Shown one piece after another: positions 12,877-23,860 of a stretch of 64,000 nt of DNA. The notes below the pieces were generated by a model. The model worked only from the letters and a program-made list of their open reading frames with translations, had not been told where the DNA came from and made no database searches. Location: the NCBI RefSeq assembly GCF_000276665.1, contig NW_004955477.1, positions 4,481,214-4,545,213 on the forward strand. The letters are read 5' to 3'. This DNA is from Chinchilla lanigera. Lineage: Eukaryota; Chordata; Mammalia; Rodentia; Chinchillidae. Both the position numbers and the translations under genes were made by a program. The first letter of the stretch is position 1. Every line of letters starts with the position of its first letter.

Positions 12877-13264
12877 AGTCACTAGTCAAGGTTAAGAGTC
12901 AAGAAGTGGACACGTCTGGTGTCCTGCAATGCCTAAAATTTAACTGGCACACTTCTATAAGCAGAAATACTTTCCAAGAAACAATGCTTTACTCTCATTC
13001 TTCTGGTGTAACACACAGAGGAGCCCCTGGTCAATCCAAGCCATTTCCTGAGTAGTCAAGTGTCTCCTAACTCAATCCTTTCAGGGTTGTCTCTGAAGCA
13101 TGAAGCATTAGTTACTAAATGAAGAAAACAGTACTCTATCAAAGCCGTACATTGACAGAGAGATAAGGCCCCTTTTTAGCTGCCAGTGACCCAGGGGTTG
13201 TTCACCCTCAGCTCCCATGAGGAACTATCATAGCATGTGGGCAAGCATCTCATGCATTCTCCAG

Positions 13265-13410
13265 AAAGTGGGTGATAAGAGCTGAAACTATTATTTCCAC
13301 TTGCAGATGGGGCTATTGTAACATGGAGAGATTAAGTAACTTACACGAGGTCACCCACTAAGCAAGCAAAAGAGCTCACACTAGAACCCAGTCAACTAGG
13401 ATCATTCCTT
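13265..13410 (-). mobile_element. MIR fragment
   Basis: The text ATTATTTCCACTTGCAGATG, followed by GAGATTAAGTAACTTAC and a GTCACCCACTAAG motif, is the reverse complement of the core and 3' part of MIR, an ancient mammalian tRNA-SINE. It is heavily diverged. Confidence 0.7.
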
Positions 13411-13499
13411 GAGAATAGAAAACTATTATTAGGATCAAGCACCTTAAAAAAAAAAAAAATCTGAGACCTCATAGTAGTACAGAACACTGAAGTTTGCAA

Positions 13500-13650
13500 A
13501 GCTTTCTAATACACATTACAGCACTTTGTTTTGATTCTCCAAAGTCCCTGGGCAATGACTAAGACACATAGTTTAGTTGCTGTTTGCTTTAATGAGACTA
13601 AGGCCCAGAGAGGGTAAAGAACCCAAGTTCTTTACCAGAATGAGGCACTG
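13500..13650 (-). mobile_element. MIR fragment
   Basis: Reverse-oriented MIR-like sequence with AATACACATTACAGCACTTT and a downstream GAGACTAAGGCCCAGAGAGG. It lies about 90 bp from the previous MIR and is diverged enough that the boundaries are approximate. Confidence 0.6.
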
Positions 13651-14439
13651 GTGGTGGCTCTGTCACCTACACCAGCCCTCCTGACGTTCCACCCATCACA
13701 CTGCCTATCTCCTTGGGGAAAACAGCACTGCCAGCACCATCCCACCAAGGTCCCATGGTCAATCCTGGTGTCTGCTAGGACAATGAAGCAACATCAAGCT
13801 GATCTATGAATCCCATCGACAGTCAGAAGTGGTGCTCTCATGAGCTTTGGCTGAACACGGCAGATATAACCCCAGTGAACCTTCCATGTGCATAAGACTG
13901 AGCTATTCCACAGCAACCTCAGCACTTTCTCTCCTGATTCTGCCACATCCTGCCACTGTAGCTGGGCTCTAAAGGACATGCATGCTTCTGGTTTTGCTGT
14001 TTTTATCATTTTCTGACCCTCTCTTCAAGACACCTGAGTACTCACTATGGATCCATGATCTTTTATTTCCACTTCTAAAATGCATAGAGCTCTAAAATTT
14101 GGGGGTTCTTCTCCCAGGGTTTGTGGCAAGCTAAGCTAAACTAACCTCAAAATCTTACCTAAACTAACCTAAGGCTATTTATAATATTAATTTATTCCTT
14201 TTAGTGTGAATATTCATCAATTTTATTGCAAAAACATCAGTGAGCTTAATGATTGGATGCTACCTCAGATCCCCCTGGAGATGGTGCACAGATTCATTGT
14301 TTTAAAATCCAAAGAACTGCTGTTGAATCAAATTGGGCCCCTACGGTTTGGCGTGTAGGATTGCAGCTCAGTATTGTGGATGTTTAATGAACATTTGTCG
14401 CCAGCTCCTAGTTTTGGGTTTGCCATATGCCTCTCTTCC
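13651..14439. other. Unique non-coding sequence
   Basis: No repeat or gene was recognised. A small direct repeat of CTAAACTAACCT-like text occurs near 14133-14172. Confidence 0.45.
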
Positions 14440-14580
14440 GGTCCTCACAGAAACCCCCATAACACACACATGTTATAGGTAAGGACACTGGCCATGGAAA
14501 GATTAGGTAATTTGCTCTAGGTCATTGATTTACTCAGCCAGAGCCAAAAGAAGCCCCAGCCTTACTCAAATACTCTTGTT
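14440..14580 (-). mobile_element. MIR fragment
   Basis: GTTATAGGTAAGGACACTGG followed by GATTAGGTAATTTGCTC and a degenerate GTCATTGATTTACTCAGCC corresponds to the reversed MIR core and 3' part. It is old and diverged. Confidence 0.6.
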
Positions 14581-14629
14581 TCACCCCTGCACCCAAATCC
14601 TTCCCTTCTCCAACTAGAATGCAGTATAC

Positions 14630-14702
14630 ATGCGTGTGTGTGTGCGCTCATGCATGTCCACATGCATGTGTGTGTGTGCTCATGCATGTCCACATGCATG
14701 CC
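14630..14702. repeat. TG-rich minisatellite, two 32-bp units
   Basis: A TG run followed by CTCATGCATGTCCACATGCA is repeated twice in tandem. The unit contains the palindromic ATGCAT and the inverted pair GCATGT...ACATGC, so single strands can fold. Overlapping open frames are artefacts of the repeat. Confidence 0.88.
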
Positions 14703-15159
14703 ATTTACCTGGGGTGTGGGGAGAGATAGCTCCTAAGTTTTGTAAAACATTGAACAATTGGGGGACTGAAATTTTACATGCTCCAGGCAAGAGAGGGAAG
14801 AAAAACAATTGGGAATTGGAAGATCTACAAAAATTCAGCTTCCAATATTCACCCCTCCAACCTTGCCTCTTTGGGCACATGCATGGTTCAGTGAGAAAGA
14901 CAGGAGATATCCCAAATCTACTTGTATGCCAGGGAGCCAGGGACCAAGGGTGGATTTTGGGGCTGGGCCTTCTGGCTGGATCAACGGATAATGCTGGAGT
15001 CCAAAGAAAGGAAGGTTCTTTCACCAGACTACTTCTTCTGGGACACATGAGAGTCCACTAGGGGGCAGACAACACGTGGGGTGGATGGATCGGGTTGGAC
15101 AGCGGGTTAATATAGCCTCTCTTGGGAATGGTCTATCTCTCCCACGCCAATCTCGATGC

Positions 15160-15900
15160 GTGATTGATCTTTGCAGGGCTATATGTTTGTTTTCAATCTT
15201 CTGAACTCTCTTCTGCAATGATAATTAATGTCAGACAGTGTATTTTCTGGTTAATGCAACTCTGCACCTATAATAACTCAAAACGGAGATTTATCCTGCA
15301 CCATGACTCCCTCTTCATGCTTCATCTCTCCATGTTTACATCTGGTTTAACTTTTTCTAATCTAAAATAAATCAGCATGAAAAGCATTAGATTTTTCATT
15401 TAGATTCTCAATTGCCTTTTATTACTGAGATAATATCCCTTATCTGACTGCAAATGGTGGGATTGTTCCCTTGTTGGGATCCGAATGAAGATGCTGCAGC
15501 TCAATCTCTCCTTGTTTCTCCTTCACTCTTATTTCCAGGGTTGGTGTCTGGTGGGGTTCTGATTTGAAAATGAGACAAATCAGAATGTAAAATGATACAT
15601 TATTTCCATCATTCCTCTTCTTGCTAGGCGCATGCAAGCAGGCAGCCTCCGCGGCTCTCTAATGAGAAGAGGCCTGCAGAGAGTTCATTCTTCCTTTTCC
15701 CACCAGGGCGACTTAAGCTGCCCGTCTGTGCATAGGTATAAATGAAAACAGCAAGAATGAAGCACTTGACTGGAGATTTCTATGCAAACACCAGGTGTAG
15801 GGGGAGAATAAATCCAAAATACAGGCGTGTTAATTGCCCAGTTACAAAGGCAAATCCAGCTGAACTATTTTGTATATTAAAGAGGTAGAGGTCCCTTGAT
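15160..15900. promoter_or_regulatory. Candidate conserved non-coding block
   Basis: About 740 bp without recognisable repeats. It carries TAAT/ATTA cores, a WGATAA-type GATA site, an AATGAGACAAAT-like stretch, a GC-rich insert with retained CpGs (GCAGCCTCCGCGGCTCTC near 15640), an E-box CAGGTG (15792) and TATGCAAA, an octamer-like motif (15781-15788). Dense, repeat-free text with retained CpGs in repeat-rich surroundings is what developmental enhancers often look like. No open frame is convincing. Conservation is not visible from one genome, so this remains an inference. Confidence 0.3.
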
Positions 15901-16510
15901 TCCTTAAGCATTCCTTTCCATGTGTTCTACTGTGTTTCCTATCATCTGCAACATTTTCTCCTCACTTTAGTGAGCTGATGATTCGAGAAACTGAATCCAC
16001 TTCTTGTTCACGTGGAAACTTTTCCAGTAATTGTTTACCATCACTTTCTACCATCTCTTAGAGCCCTGCACAGTCTGAACAGTTTCAGTATTAAGTACCT
16101 TAACTAGAGTCACCCTGACTTTGGAACACCTCAGAGAATTCTGAGATTTCAGTAGCCCACTCAACTTGTAATTCAATTGATGATTTTCTTCTTTCAAAGC
16201 AGTGGAGACAAAAACACCAGCAGGATAAAGATCCTCCCCTTCTCTTAGCTCATAGGCTGGCATGGAACACTTCCTCTGGCCCTGTAGGGAAAGGGCTTTT
16301 ATGTTTCATACTGATGGCGGCTTTTTGTGGTTTGTTTTTTTTTTTGTTTTTTTGTTTTTTTTTTGGTCAAGACTGATGGAAAGCAATCTTTTCAGACCTG
16401 ACTTTCACACCTTCTTAAAATTAGGGGAAGAGATGGCTTCTGATTATTAAATAGCACAATTTGGTCCCTAATGGCTTTATCACAGAAAAATTATAATAGC
16501 TACACTGTGA
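15901..16510. other. Unique sequence with T-rich tract
   Basis: No gene was seen. A T-rich run with interspersed G (about 16329-16365) may be the tail of a lost antisense retroposon, but no SINE or LINE body follows it. Confidence 0.4.
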
Positions 16511-16650
16511 AGCAATTACCAGGGCCAGGTACCATGTTAAGTTCTTCACGGGTACTACGTAATCTCCATGACAACTCTAGAAGGAAAGGCCTACTATAAT
16601 CCAGCCTTAAAGGTAAGGGAGGATTATTTTCAATATTATTATTCATGGGA
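16511..16650 (-). mobile_element. MIR fragment
   Basis: GGGCCAGGTACCATGTTAAG followed by TAATCTCCATGACAACTCTA is the reversed MIR 5' half. The copy is truncated by the adjoining B1-ID composite. Confidence 0.75.
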
Positions 16651-16655
16651 ATATC

Positions 16656-16852
16656 AGCAAGCTAAGCATGGTGATACACACTGAAATCCTAGCTATTAGG
16701 AAGGCTGAGGCAGGAGGCTGACCCAAACAATTTAGCAAGACTCTATCTCAAAAAAAAAAAAAAGTAGCTGGGGTGTAGCTAGGTGGTAGATCACTTTCTT
16801 AGCATGTCCAAGGCCTTAGGTCCAATCTCCAGCACTTCAAGAAAAAAAAAAA
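16656..16852 (+). mobile_element. B1-ID composite SINE
   Basis: A B1-like 7SL unit (AGCATGGTGATACACACTG, AGGCTGAGGCAGGAGG, then CAAGACTCTATCTC plus an A-run) is followed at once by an ID-like unit (AGCTGGGGTGTAGCTAGG, ending GGTCCAATCTCCAGCAC) and a second A-rich tail. The same order is seen in the antisense copy at 11644-11828, so this is a true dimeric family rather than two chance insertions. Confidence 0.85.
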
Positions 16853-16869
16853 TCGTAAGGCAATCAATA

Positions 16870-17040
16870 GCTAAGTGCTAGTGATCTCTTATTGTGAGCC
16901 AAGTGTGGCCCTAAGCACTTTCCATACATCGCCTTTTTCTATCCTCATAGCCACCCTAATTGAAGGTACCATTACAGCTTCACTGCATATATGCAGCAAC
17001 TGACACTGAAGAAGGAAAGGGCTCAGAGAGTCACTGAAAA
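16870..17040 (-). mobile_element. MIR fragment
   Basis: GTGGCCCTAAGCACTTTCCA and the following ATCCTCATAGCCACCCTAA are reversed MIR 5' sequence. The 3' half is degraded (GGGCTCAGAGAGTCACTG). Confidence 0.7.
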
Positions 17041-17114
17041 ACTGTCACTTGGGATAAAATTCCATATTTACCTGTATCAGGCGTACAGCCTCCTCCTTTG
17101 CTGCCTCAAAAAGA

Positions 17115-17345
17115 TATCACTGATTCCATAAAGGTGCACAGGCTTTCTGTTATAAGACATTTTGAAATGGGCAACATGATAGTGGCAGAGGGGTGATGCC
17201 AGGGGCTGGGTGTGGGAAAGGGCCAGAGGGACTCCAGGGTGGGTAGAAATGTCCTAGACTGTGACTTGGTATTCGACATACCACTGTGTGCCTTTGCCAA
17301 GACAACATGAACTGTGCCCTTTTAAAATGTATGAATATTATATAT
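17115..17345 (+). mobile_element. L1 3' end fragment, sense
   Basis: The sequence contains GATGCCAGGGGCTGGGTGTG and later CTTTTAAAATGTATGAATAT, both typical of the end of ORF2 and 3' region of old (L1M-class) L1 elements in sense orientation. The coding capacity is gone. Confidence 0.6.
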
Positions 17346-17639
17346 GTAAATTATATAATACTAAGGTGATTTTGAAAGAAATGTATCATAAATAAGTTGT
17401 TTTGCTTAGAGTTTCAATTCAACAAACACAAAGTACAAGAATTAAAACCCAAACCCCGCCCTCAGGGGTCTCACCATCTGGTAAAAGAAGCTACAACTGA
17501 GAAGTATCTCATGCATTTAGGGTTCACAGGCTTTAAACACAAGTAAGCGCATGGCCAGCTTCAAGGGCGTGGGACCTGTGTATTCACGCAGGGGTCTGTA
17601 CACAGAAAGTCCATGTGCTCGGCTTAATGCACCATCTTG

Positions 17640-17790
17640 AATAGTTTTTTATTATAGTAAAGCACACATAATATAAAATTCACCATTTGCAGCATTTTAA
17701 ATGTACAACTAAGCACCTTCATAACATTATGCAATCATCAACACCACCCATCTCTAGAACTGCTTCTTCTTCCCAGTGGAAATCCTGTAC
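17640..17790 (-). mobile_element. L1 3' end fragment, antisense, first part
   Basis: AAAGCACACATAATATAAAA, then TTGCAGCATTTTAAATGTAC and ATTATGCAATCATCAACACC match the antisense 3' region of an L1M-type element. It is interrupted by the hAT-like element that follows and resumes at about 18140. Confidence 0.75.
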
Positions 17791-17794
17791 TGGC

Positions 17795-18139
17795 GCAAAT
17801 TCAGCAGCCACCAGTCTTTTTGGGACTCAGGACTTGTTTTATGAAAGAATTTTTGCGCAAAGTAGGGGAGGGCTTGGGGATATTTCAAAGGGGCTTTCAA
17901 CCTTGATCCTTCACATGCGTGGTTCACGGTTGGGTCCGAGCTCCTATGAAAATCTGATGGTGCTGCCGATTTGACAGGAGGCAGAGCCTGGGCAATGATG
18001 CGGGTGATGGGGAGCAGATGTGAATACAGACGAAGTTTCATTCACTTGCCTACTGCTCACCTCCTCCCATGCGGCTGGTTCTGAACAGGCCACAGACCGG
18101 TACCAGTTCAAAACCTGGAGTCTGGGGACCTCTGCACTA
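17795..18139 (+). mobile_element. hAT-like DNA transposon inserted in L1
   Basis: The block starts near CAGTCTTTTTGGGACTCAGG and ends at CTGGAGTCTGGGGACCTCTG; its last third includes CGGTTCTGAACAGGCCACAG-like text and ACCGGTACCAGTTC. I recognise this as a widespread non-autonomous hAT family of placental mammals but will not fix its name. L1 sequence continues on both sides in register, so it inserted into an existing L1. An 8-bp target duplication is no longer readable. Confidence 0.7.
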
Positions 18140-18330
18140 AGTAATAACTCACCATTCCTCTCCATGGCCTCTATTCTACTTTACGTCTCTGTACATCTGA
18201 TATCCCAGGTGCCTCATGTTAGTGCTGTCCAATAACCTTTGCCCTTTTGTGCCTGGCTTCTTTCACTTAACATGATATCCTCAGGGTTCATCCACGTTGG
18301 AGGTAGATTACCTTTTCACTCCCTTGATAG
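18140..18330 (-). mobile_element. L1 3' end fragment, antisense, second part
   Basis: Continuation of the L1 at 17640-17790. TGCCTGGCTTCTTTCACTTA and ATCCTCAGGGTTCATCCACG are characteristic antisense ORF2-end/3' L1 text. It faces the sense L1 tail at 17115-17345. Confidence 0.75.
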
Positions 18331-20220
18331 TGCCTTTCAATGCACACACACCTTTAATTTGGATAAAGTTTAATTTATCGATTTTTTTCCTTTGGTGGGA
18401 CTTTGTTTTTGTTATTGTCATCCAAAATTTTCAATACTTTTATCTTCAAACATGTATCTTGTGAATGGAGGCCAGTGGGGCTGTGAAGCAGGTATGTGAG
18501 CACGAGAGGCACGTGCAATGTTTGTGCTCACTTGCCACGACCGTGACATTGGGGGCCCCTCAGTCACAGTCTAACTGAGCCCACAAGGCACCCCAGTTGG
18601 GCAAGACTCACAGTGAATTCAAGATGACTGTTATATCTACGGTCAAGCAGGAATGCTGACCAAACTGAGGTCATGCTTTCCTCTGAAACCAGACCTACTT
18701 CACCTGCAAGGGTGTCTGAGGAACATGAATGACAGCAATCCTATCATGTCTTTCTAACTTGTGTTATTCCCCTGGGTCAGCGATCCTTATGCTGAAATGA
18801 TAACAGAGAAAGAAGGCAAGATACCACAACCCAGAGCTGCCTTTCCTTGTAGCCTCTCCTTACTCCCCAGCAAGACAAAAGCAGAGAGTTGATGGAATGT
18901 GATTATATGAAAGAAGGAAATATAACAGCTGTTTTGCAGTGCCTTCTTTATTCGGGTAAGAATGAAATACGTGTATGCATGGATGAACTAAAAAACAAAA
19001 ATTATGTCATTTTGGTAATTCCATAAGAGTTGAAGAATTCTACAACTATGTTGTAACCATGTTTGCACAATATAAGCAGTAAAACGCATGGTGATGATAT
19101 AAAATGGTAATTTCTCTTTAGTGAACCACTATTAAAGAGTACCTTTAAAATACCAGCAAAAATCAAGAGAAAGAAAGAATATGGAAAAAATGAGAAAGTG
19201 ATTTATTTGAATAACATTAGCAACAACCTCCATTTTTCAAAGAAGGGGACTCACGTATTCATTTTGCAACAGTCTTTACAAATTAGATGGACAAATACAA
19301 ATGAGTGGCTATTATTTCAGAACGATTTCACAGAGAACCTTCCAGATTCGTTCCTGTATATCCAGCCCCATAGCATGCAGACACCAGGCACTGACGAAGG
19401 CAGGAGTGAGGATCTGAGCACACTGCATCTCCCGTACACTACTGGAATCCCCTTTTCATATCCCTTACTCCAGACCCAATCCCTTTGCGTACAGGAGCAA
19501 ACCCATCACCACTCACCAGGCTGCCTCTCAGGGACTTTAGAACAATACAAGGCAGCTAACCAGCAAGCACTGCAAAGCCGGCAGTGTCCAGAGCTCATTA
19601 GTCAGTTGAGTACATTTGCAGCTAAAATAATGATTTTCATGAACTTTCTGTAAATAGAGGGCTGAATCAGAGGCATCTGGGCCCTGGTGCAGACCAGTCC
19701 CTTGGGTGCTCAGGCACTGGCTCTCGGCTACAGACTGCTGTTCTGGGAAGGGGCTTCTTGCTCTATATACAGAATGGTCAGCAATTTGCTGTCTGCTTTG
19801 AGAAAATCTTTCATTGCTTTTAGCCTTATTTGCTTCTCTGGTACGTTATTTCTAAATCCTGAATTTTTTCCAAGATATTCATTTTTGGAGCTGTCCAAAA
19901 AAAAGTTCTTTTTCATTGGGGAAGGACATAAATTAGACTCACAAAAAAGGAAATGAAATTATTTTACTACTTAGAATTTGATTAATAAAAAGAAAGATAA
20001 AACAAGTGACCTCCGTTTTGTAGCTTTACTTAGGCAAATTATAGCTGATATCTGCCCACCCATCTGTCAGTCCCTTTGTTGATCACTACAAAGTGACTGA
20101 ATCAGTAGGGAGCCTCAGGCAAGTATTGAATCAGAGAAGGATCCCTTATATGTGCAGTCATCAACTATCATTTACCCTGGCCTTCGGTTTTCATCTAAAA
20201 TGCACTTCATGTGCTTTTGA
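18331..20220. other. Unique non-coding sequence
   Basis: No gene or clear repeat was seen. A 151-codon open frame (19198-19653, plus) has no family resemblance and no splice or promoter context, so I reject it as a gene. Confidence 0.45.
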
Positions 20221-20224
20221 TCGT

Positions 20225-20345
20225 TCATTCAATCATTCACTCATAGCACATCCCACAAATGTCCACTGAAAGCTGACCTGGCACCAGGAGCAAAAAGTGA
20301 GGTAGAACAGATCATGGGCATCTTTCCTCAAGGAGCTCCTACATA
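20225..20345 (-). mobile_element. L2 3' end fragment
   Basis: CGTTCATTCAATCATTCACT followed by a CTGACCTGGCACCAGGAGC segment and CTCAAGGAGCTCCTAC corresponds to the reversed 3' end of LINE L2. It is old and diverged. Confidence 0.6.
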
Positions 20346-20439
20346 TAGGCTTTAACCTGTGCACCTTTAAATCGAGAGCCTCTTTTTATTTCCATTTCTG
20401 CACAGATCAAAAAAATTAAAGATAGTTGGCAGACATATC

Positions 20440-21062
20440 TTTGTATATTTTCCTCCCCTTGAGTATGAACAGTATTTGTGAATACAATGGGTCATCACTT
20501 CTGTGATTAAATTATGTTACGTTATATCATATGGCAAAGGAGGTTTGCAGATGTAACTAAGGTTGCTAAAAGGTCACCACTGAGTTAATTAAAAGAGAGA
20601 GTATATGATGTGGGTCTGCTTTGATCAGGAGAGCCTTTAAAGTAAGTCAAAAGATCAAAACAGCAGAGATTATCCTGCTGACCTCCGATAGACAAATGAA
20701 CAGGTATAGCTTGCCTGTGGCTGGAACTTTATGGCAAAGACTGAGGATAGCCACTAGTAATCAAGAATAGTCTCTGGCTGATACTCAACAAGAAAGTGGG
20801 GACTTTAGTTCTATAACCCTAAGGAGCTGAATTCTTGCAATAACCAATGATCCTGAAAGAGGATCCTGAGTCCCAGCTGCAAGCTATGCCCTAGATGATA
20901 CTTCAGTTCAGCCTGAAGCGACTTTCAGTAAGCAGAGGAGCCATCTAACCCACACCAGGACTTCTGACCTACAAAACTGGGACACAATAAAGGAACGCGG
21001 TTTTATGCTGCCCAGTATGTGATCATTTGTTACACAGCAATAGAAAACAAATATAGACAGTG
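20440..21062 (+). mobile_element. Solitary LTR, MaLR/MLT-type
   Basis: Key segments are GAGTATGAACAGTATTTGTG, ATGGCAAAGGAGGTTTGCAG, GAGGATCCTGAGTCCCAG, TTCTGACCTACAAAACTGGG, the polyadenylation area CACAATAAAGG, and a terminal GTTACACAGCAATAGAAAAC. This series is the layout of an old mammalian LTR of the ERVL-MaLR kind in sense orientation. The subfamily is not assigned. Confidence 0.75.
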
Positions 21063-21459
21063 TTTGCTGGATTATATTTCCTTTTTTAAACAGCCAATTA
21101 AAATGGAAGGGCTCTGTGGTTCTACCTATGCTGATGTAATATAAGCCACAAGAAGCACTTGCTTCAGCTAATCAATACAGGATCACAAGAAAATAAACAT
21201 CTCTCCTGAACCAGAGAACCCTGCCTGATAGCGCTGTGGGCTGTCATTTGGAGAATACATATGCTTGACAAGCAATGCTTTTACAGATGTTTTATTAACC
21301 TTAGAAATGTTGAAGCCATTATTTCTTCAAATATTTCTTCTCACCACCACTCTCTCTTCTATTTTTAAGACTCTAATCATGTATGCATTAAACCCCTTAG
21401 TATTATCCTGTAGGTCACCCAAGTCCCCTATTCTCTCATGTGTACTATTTCACTCTCAA

Positions 21460-21604
21460 GCTTTCTCTCCCTCCTCTCTCTCCTCTCTCTCTTCCTGTCT
21501 CTGTCTCTCCTTCTCTGTCTGTCTCTCTCTTTCTCCCTTTCTGTCTCTCTGTCTCTCTCTCTGTCTCTCTCTCTCTGTCTGTCTCATTTATTTTCCTTTC
21601 CTTT
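21460..21604. repeat. Polypyrimidine (CTCTGT)n tract
   Basis: About 145 bp of CT, CTCTGT and CTTT units, the largest pyrimidine-rich simple repeat in the window. It produces several leucine/serine-rich open frames that are artefacts. Confidence 0.93.
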
Positions 21605-21839
21605 TTCAGTTTGGAAAGCTCAGTGATTTTCTTTGGTCTACCTGCTGTTCATCTTACTGCTCCCAGTAACTGTTTTTTTATGGCTAGTGTTCTCTGTCTC
21701 ATCTCAGTTTCATCCTACACAGCACCAATTGTTTTTTGGCCCAGCTAATGAAGACCTGAAGCAAACTTCTCAAGCTTAAGCTCTTTCTATGCACAGCTTC
21801 CTGATCTTAGGAGCTGTGTCCTCAAATTCTACCTGAACC

Positions 21840-22195
21840 CCTGTGTCCTCAGCCCAAAGAGACTACTATGCTCTATTTAGTTTCTCCTTCTTGTACCACC
21901 ATCCAGAAACTGCCACTTTTTGGTCAGAAATCTCTTCCCGTTCTTGTCTTTGTTTATACTCTCATTCTTCTTGCTAAGCACAGAAACCTCCCAAACTTTC
22001 ATGAAAGATGTATCCAAATGCCTCCTTCTCCATGTAATCTTGCTGAGTTCTCAGATCCACAGCTCTGCACAGACACTTAACAGCTACCTTCCCCATCAGA
22101 TGATGAGCAGGAGCCATGCCTGTGTAACCTGTGTCCCCAGCATCTAGCAAAGTTCCCGATACACAGTAAGTTCTTGGTGCATAAGTTTTGAACAA
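21840..22195 (+). mobile_element. L2 3' end fragment, sense
   Basis: Sense L2-like order: a pyrimidine-rich segment, CCTCCTTCTCCATGTAATCT, then ATGATGAGCAGGAGCCATGC, CCCAGCATCTAGCAAAGTTC and ACACAGTAAGTTCTTGGTGC. This is the conserved end of L2 just before its terminal repeat. Confidence 0.65.
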
Positions 22196-22880
22196 GCCAA
22201 CCCAAGTGTTTCCCCCCTAACCGCTCTACTCAGTTAAGGAGGAATGGAACCTGGAAGAGCAAAAGCAGATTTGTGAGACCTTCATTCTTGAAAGAGGTGC
22301 TCAGTGAAAGAGTTGTGGGAAGGAGTGGTGCCTACAGCAGAGAGACAAAGGGCCTCCATAAATGCCTTCTACCACTTGCTTCTGGTGTGCTTGGCTCTAT
22401 CTGAACACTCCTGGGTGCAGCCACTGCTGTTGAGAGATTAGCTGGTTCCCTTCCAGCACCAGGCAGGAAGCACCAACCTCTGAGTGGACACAGCAAGGCC
22501 AGAATCCTCCTCTGCCCCCTCTAACTGTGTCACTGCGCTGGCTCCATCATTGCTGGGCTTCACAGAATTTCCTCTCTGGAAAAACAGGGCTTGTGTGTCT
22601 TACACAGCTGTGGTGAGGATCAATGAGGCAATTCAGGAATCAGCTGACACCAGTCTCCTTTGTTCCTTCTCTGTCTCTCAAATCTCCTCACACACAGTAG
22701 TCTCAACCTCACCACTCTCATGCCTGACTCACACCTACCCTATTGCTATCCCCCATCACAACCCAGCTTTCCTAGCATGGCAATTCAACTGGTATCTGTC
22801 ACTTTCTCCAGGGTTCACGTGGTTGCAAAATATTGGTCTGGTTTTCAGAATCACATTTTCATGTTAAAAACATGAATTTG
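22196..22880. other. Mostly unique, possible MIR trace
   Basis: A GCTGTGGTGAGGATCAATG segment (about 22607-22640) resembles the middle of sense MIR, but the flanks are too diverged to call it. The remaining sequence shows no gene; the 127-codon frame at 22484-22867 has no recognisable similarity. Confidence 0.35.
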
Positions 22881-22950
22881 TGGGGCTGGGGTGTAACTCA
22901 GTGGTACAGCACTTGCCAGCTGGGTATAATTCACTGGGCTTGATCACCAG
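22880..22950 (+). mobile_element. ID SINE, diverged
   Basis: GGGGCTGGGGTGTAACTCAG, TGGTACAGCACTTGCC and GGGCTTGATCACCAGCAC form a diverged ID body. Its usual A-rich tail is replaced by the adjoining CA/ACA microsatellite (to about 22996), which probably grew from the tail. Confidence 0.8.
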
Positions 22951-22997
22951 CACACACATACTCTTGCACACACACACAACAACAATAACAACAACAA
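22950..22997. repeat. (CA)n / (ACA)n microsatellite
   Basis: CA units followed by ACA and ACAACA units directly at the 3' end of the ID element. Confidence 0.9.
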
Positions 22998-23172
22998 AGC
23001 TTAGATTTCTGGACACTCACCCACCTCCACGTCCAGGGCCCAGGGTTTCTGCATTTTTAGAAGGTTCTCCCAAGTATTCTAGAGGACACTAAAGCATGAG
23101 AGCTAATCAACCTGGTATGAGGTGGTAAAACACCGTTTAGGTCCTTCTAAGAGTTCTGAGAGAGAGCTCCAA

Positions 23173-23226
23173 CAGAGAGAGAGAGAGAGAGAGAGTGAGG
23201 GGGGGAGAGGGAGAGAGAGAGAGGGA
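23173..23226. repeat. (GA)n microsatellite
   Basis: GA units with a short G-rich interruption in the middle (GTGAGGGGGGGAGAGGG). Confidence 0.93.
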
Positions 23227-23654
23227 TCCATCTTATGTCAGAAATGCCCGCTAGTGCTCTATGACTCTGCCCTGGCCTTATCATGCAGGAATTTGCCATG
23301 TACAAACTCATATGCTCAAAAGTTTTTGTCAGCGGTGAAACTTGCAGCTCACCATGGAAGGGGATGGCTTTGGGTGGAAACTACAGTCACCTCATGGCCA
23401 ATTTGTAACCAATTTCTTGATGTATGAGGATTTTCCCAAGACAAGAATATAAAGAAGGTCGTAAATCCCAGTCACTTGACTGTTTGAGTGGGCAGCGAGG
23501 GACAGCGATTATTTGGTCTTGATTTGAAGAAGAACCTACACAGGGACAACATCCACAAGACACTACTTATAGTTTCCCTTGGTCTGGGGGCCACATCTTC
23601 GTGCCGTGGCTCTGTAGCAGAGCTGGCTGAAGCAGAACAAAGATGTTAGAATCT

Positions 23655-23860
23655 GGACAATAATGACAACTCATTTTTATATGATACTGTCTCCATGCCA
23701 GGCAGAGCCTTTTATATTGATTATGTCTTTTCACCACCACCCCCAGCAACCCCATAAAGTAGACATTATCTCTATCTTCATCAACACAGATGAGGAGACT
23801 AAGCTCTGAGTCACATAGGACAAAAAAACTGCTAAAGTCACTCAGCTAGCAAGACACCAC
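23655..23860 (-). mobile_element. MIR, nearly complete
   Basis: CTGTCTCCATGCCAGGCAGA, CACCCCCAGCAACCCCATAA, ACATTATCTCTATCTTCATC, ACAGATGAGGAGACTAAGC and CACTCAGCTAGCAAG occur in the order of reversed MIR. It is one of the best preserved MIRs in the window. Confidence 0.85.

Noticed and set aside
14634..14702. Possible CRISPR-like array
   Set aside because: Only two tandem units of 32 bp without distinct spacers, in a mammalian genome; it is a minisatellite.
19198..19653. Open frame of 151 codons on the plus strand
   Set aside because: No similarity recognised and no gene context. Frames of this size are expected by chance in 64 kb.
21438..21748. Leucine/serine-rich membrane-like protein frames
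   Set aside because: Translation of a (CTCTGT)n simple repeat in several frames.
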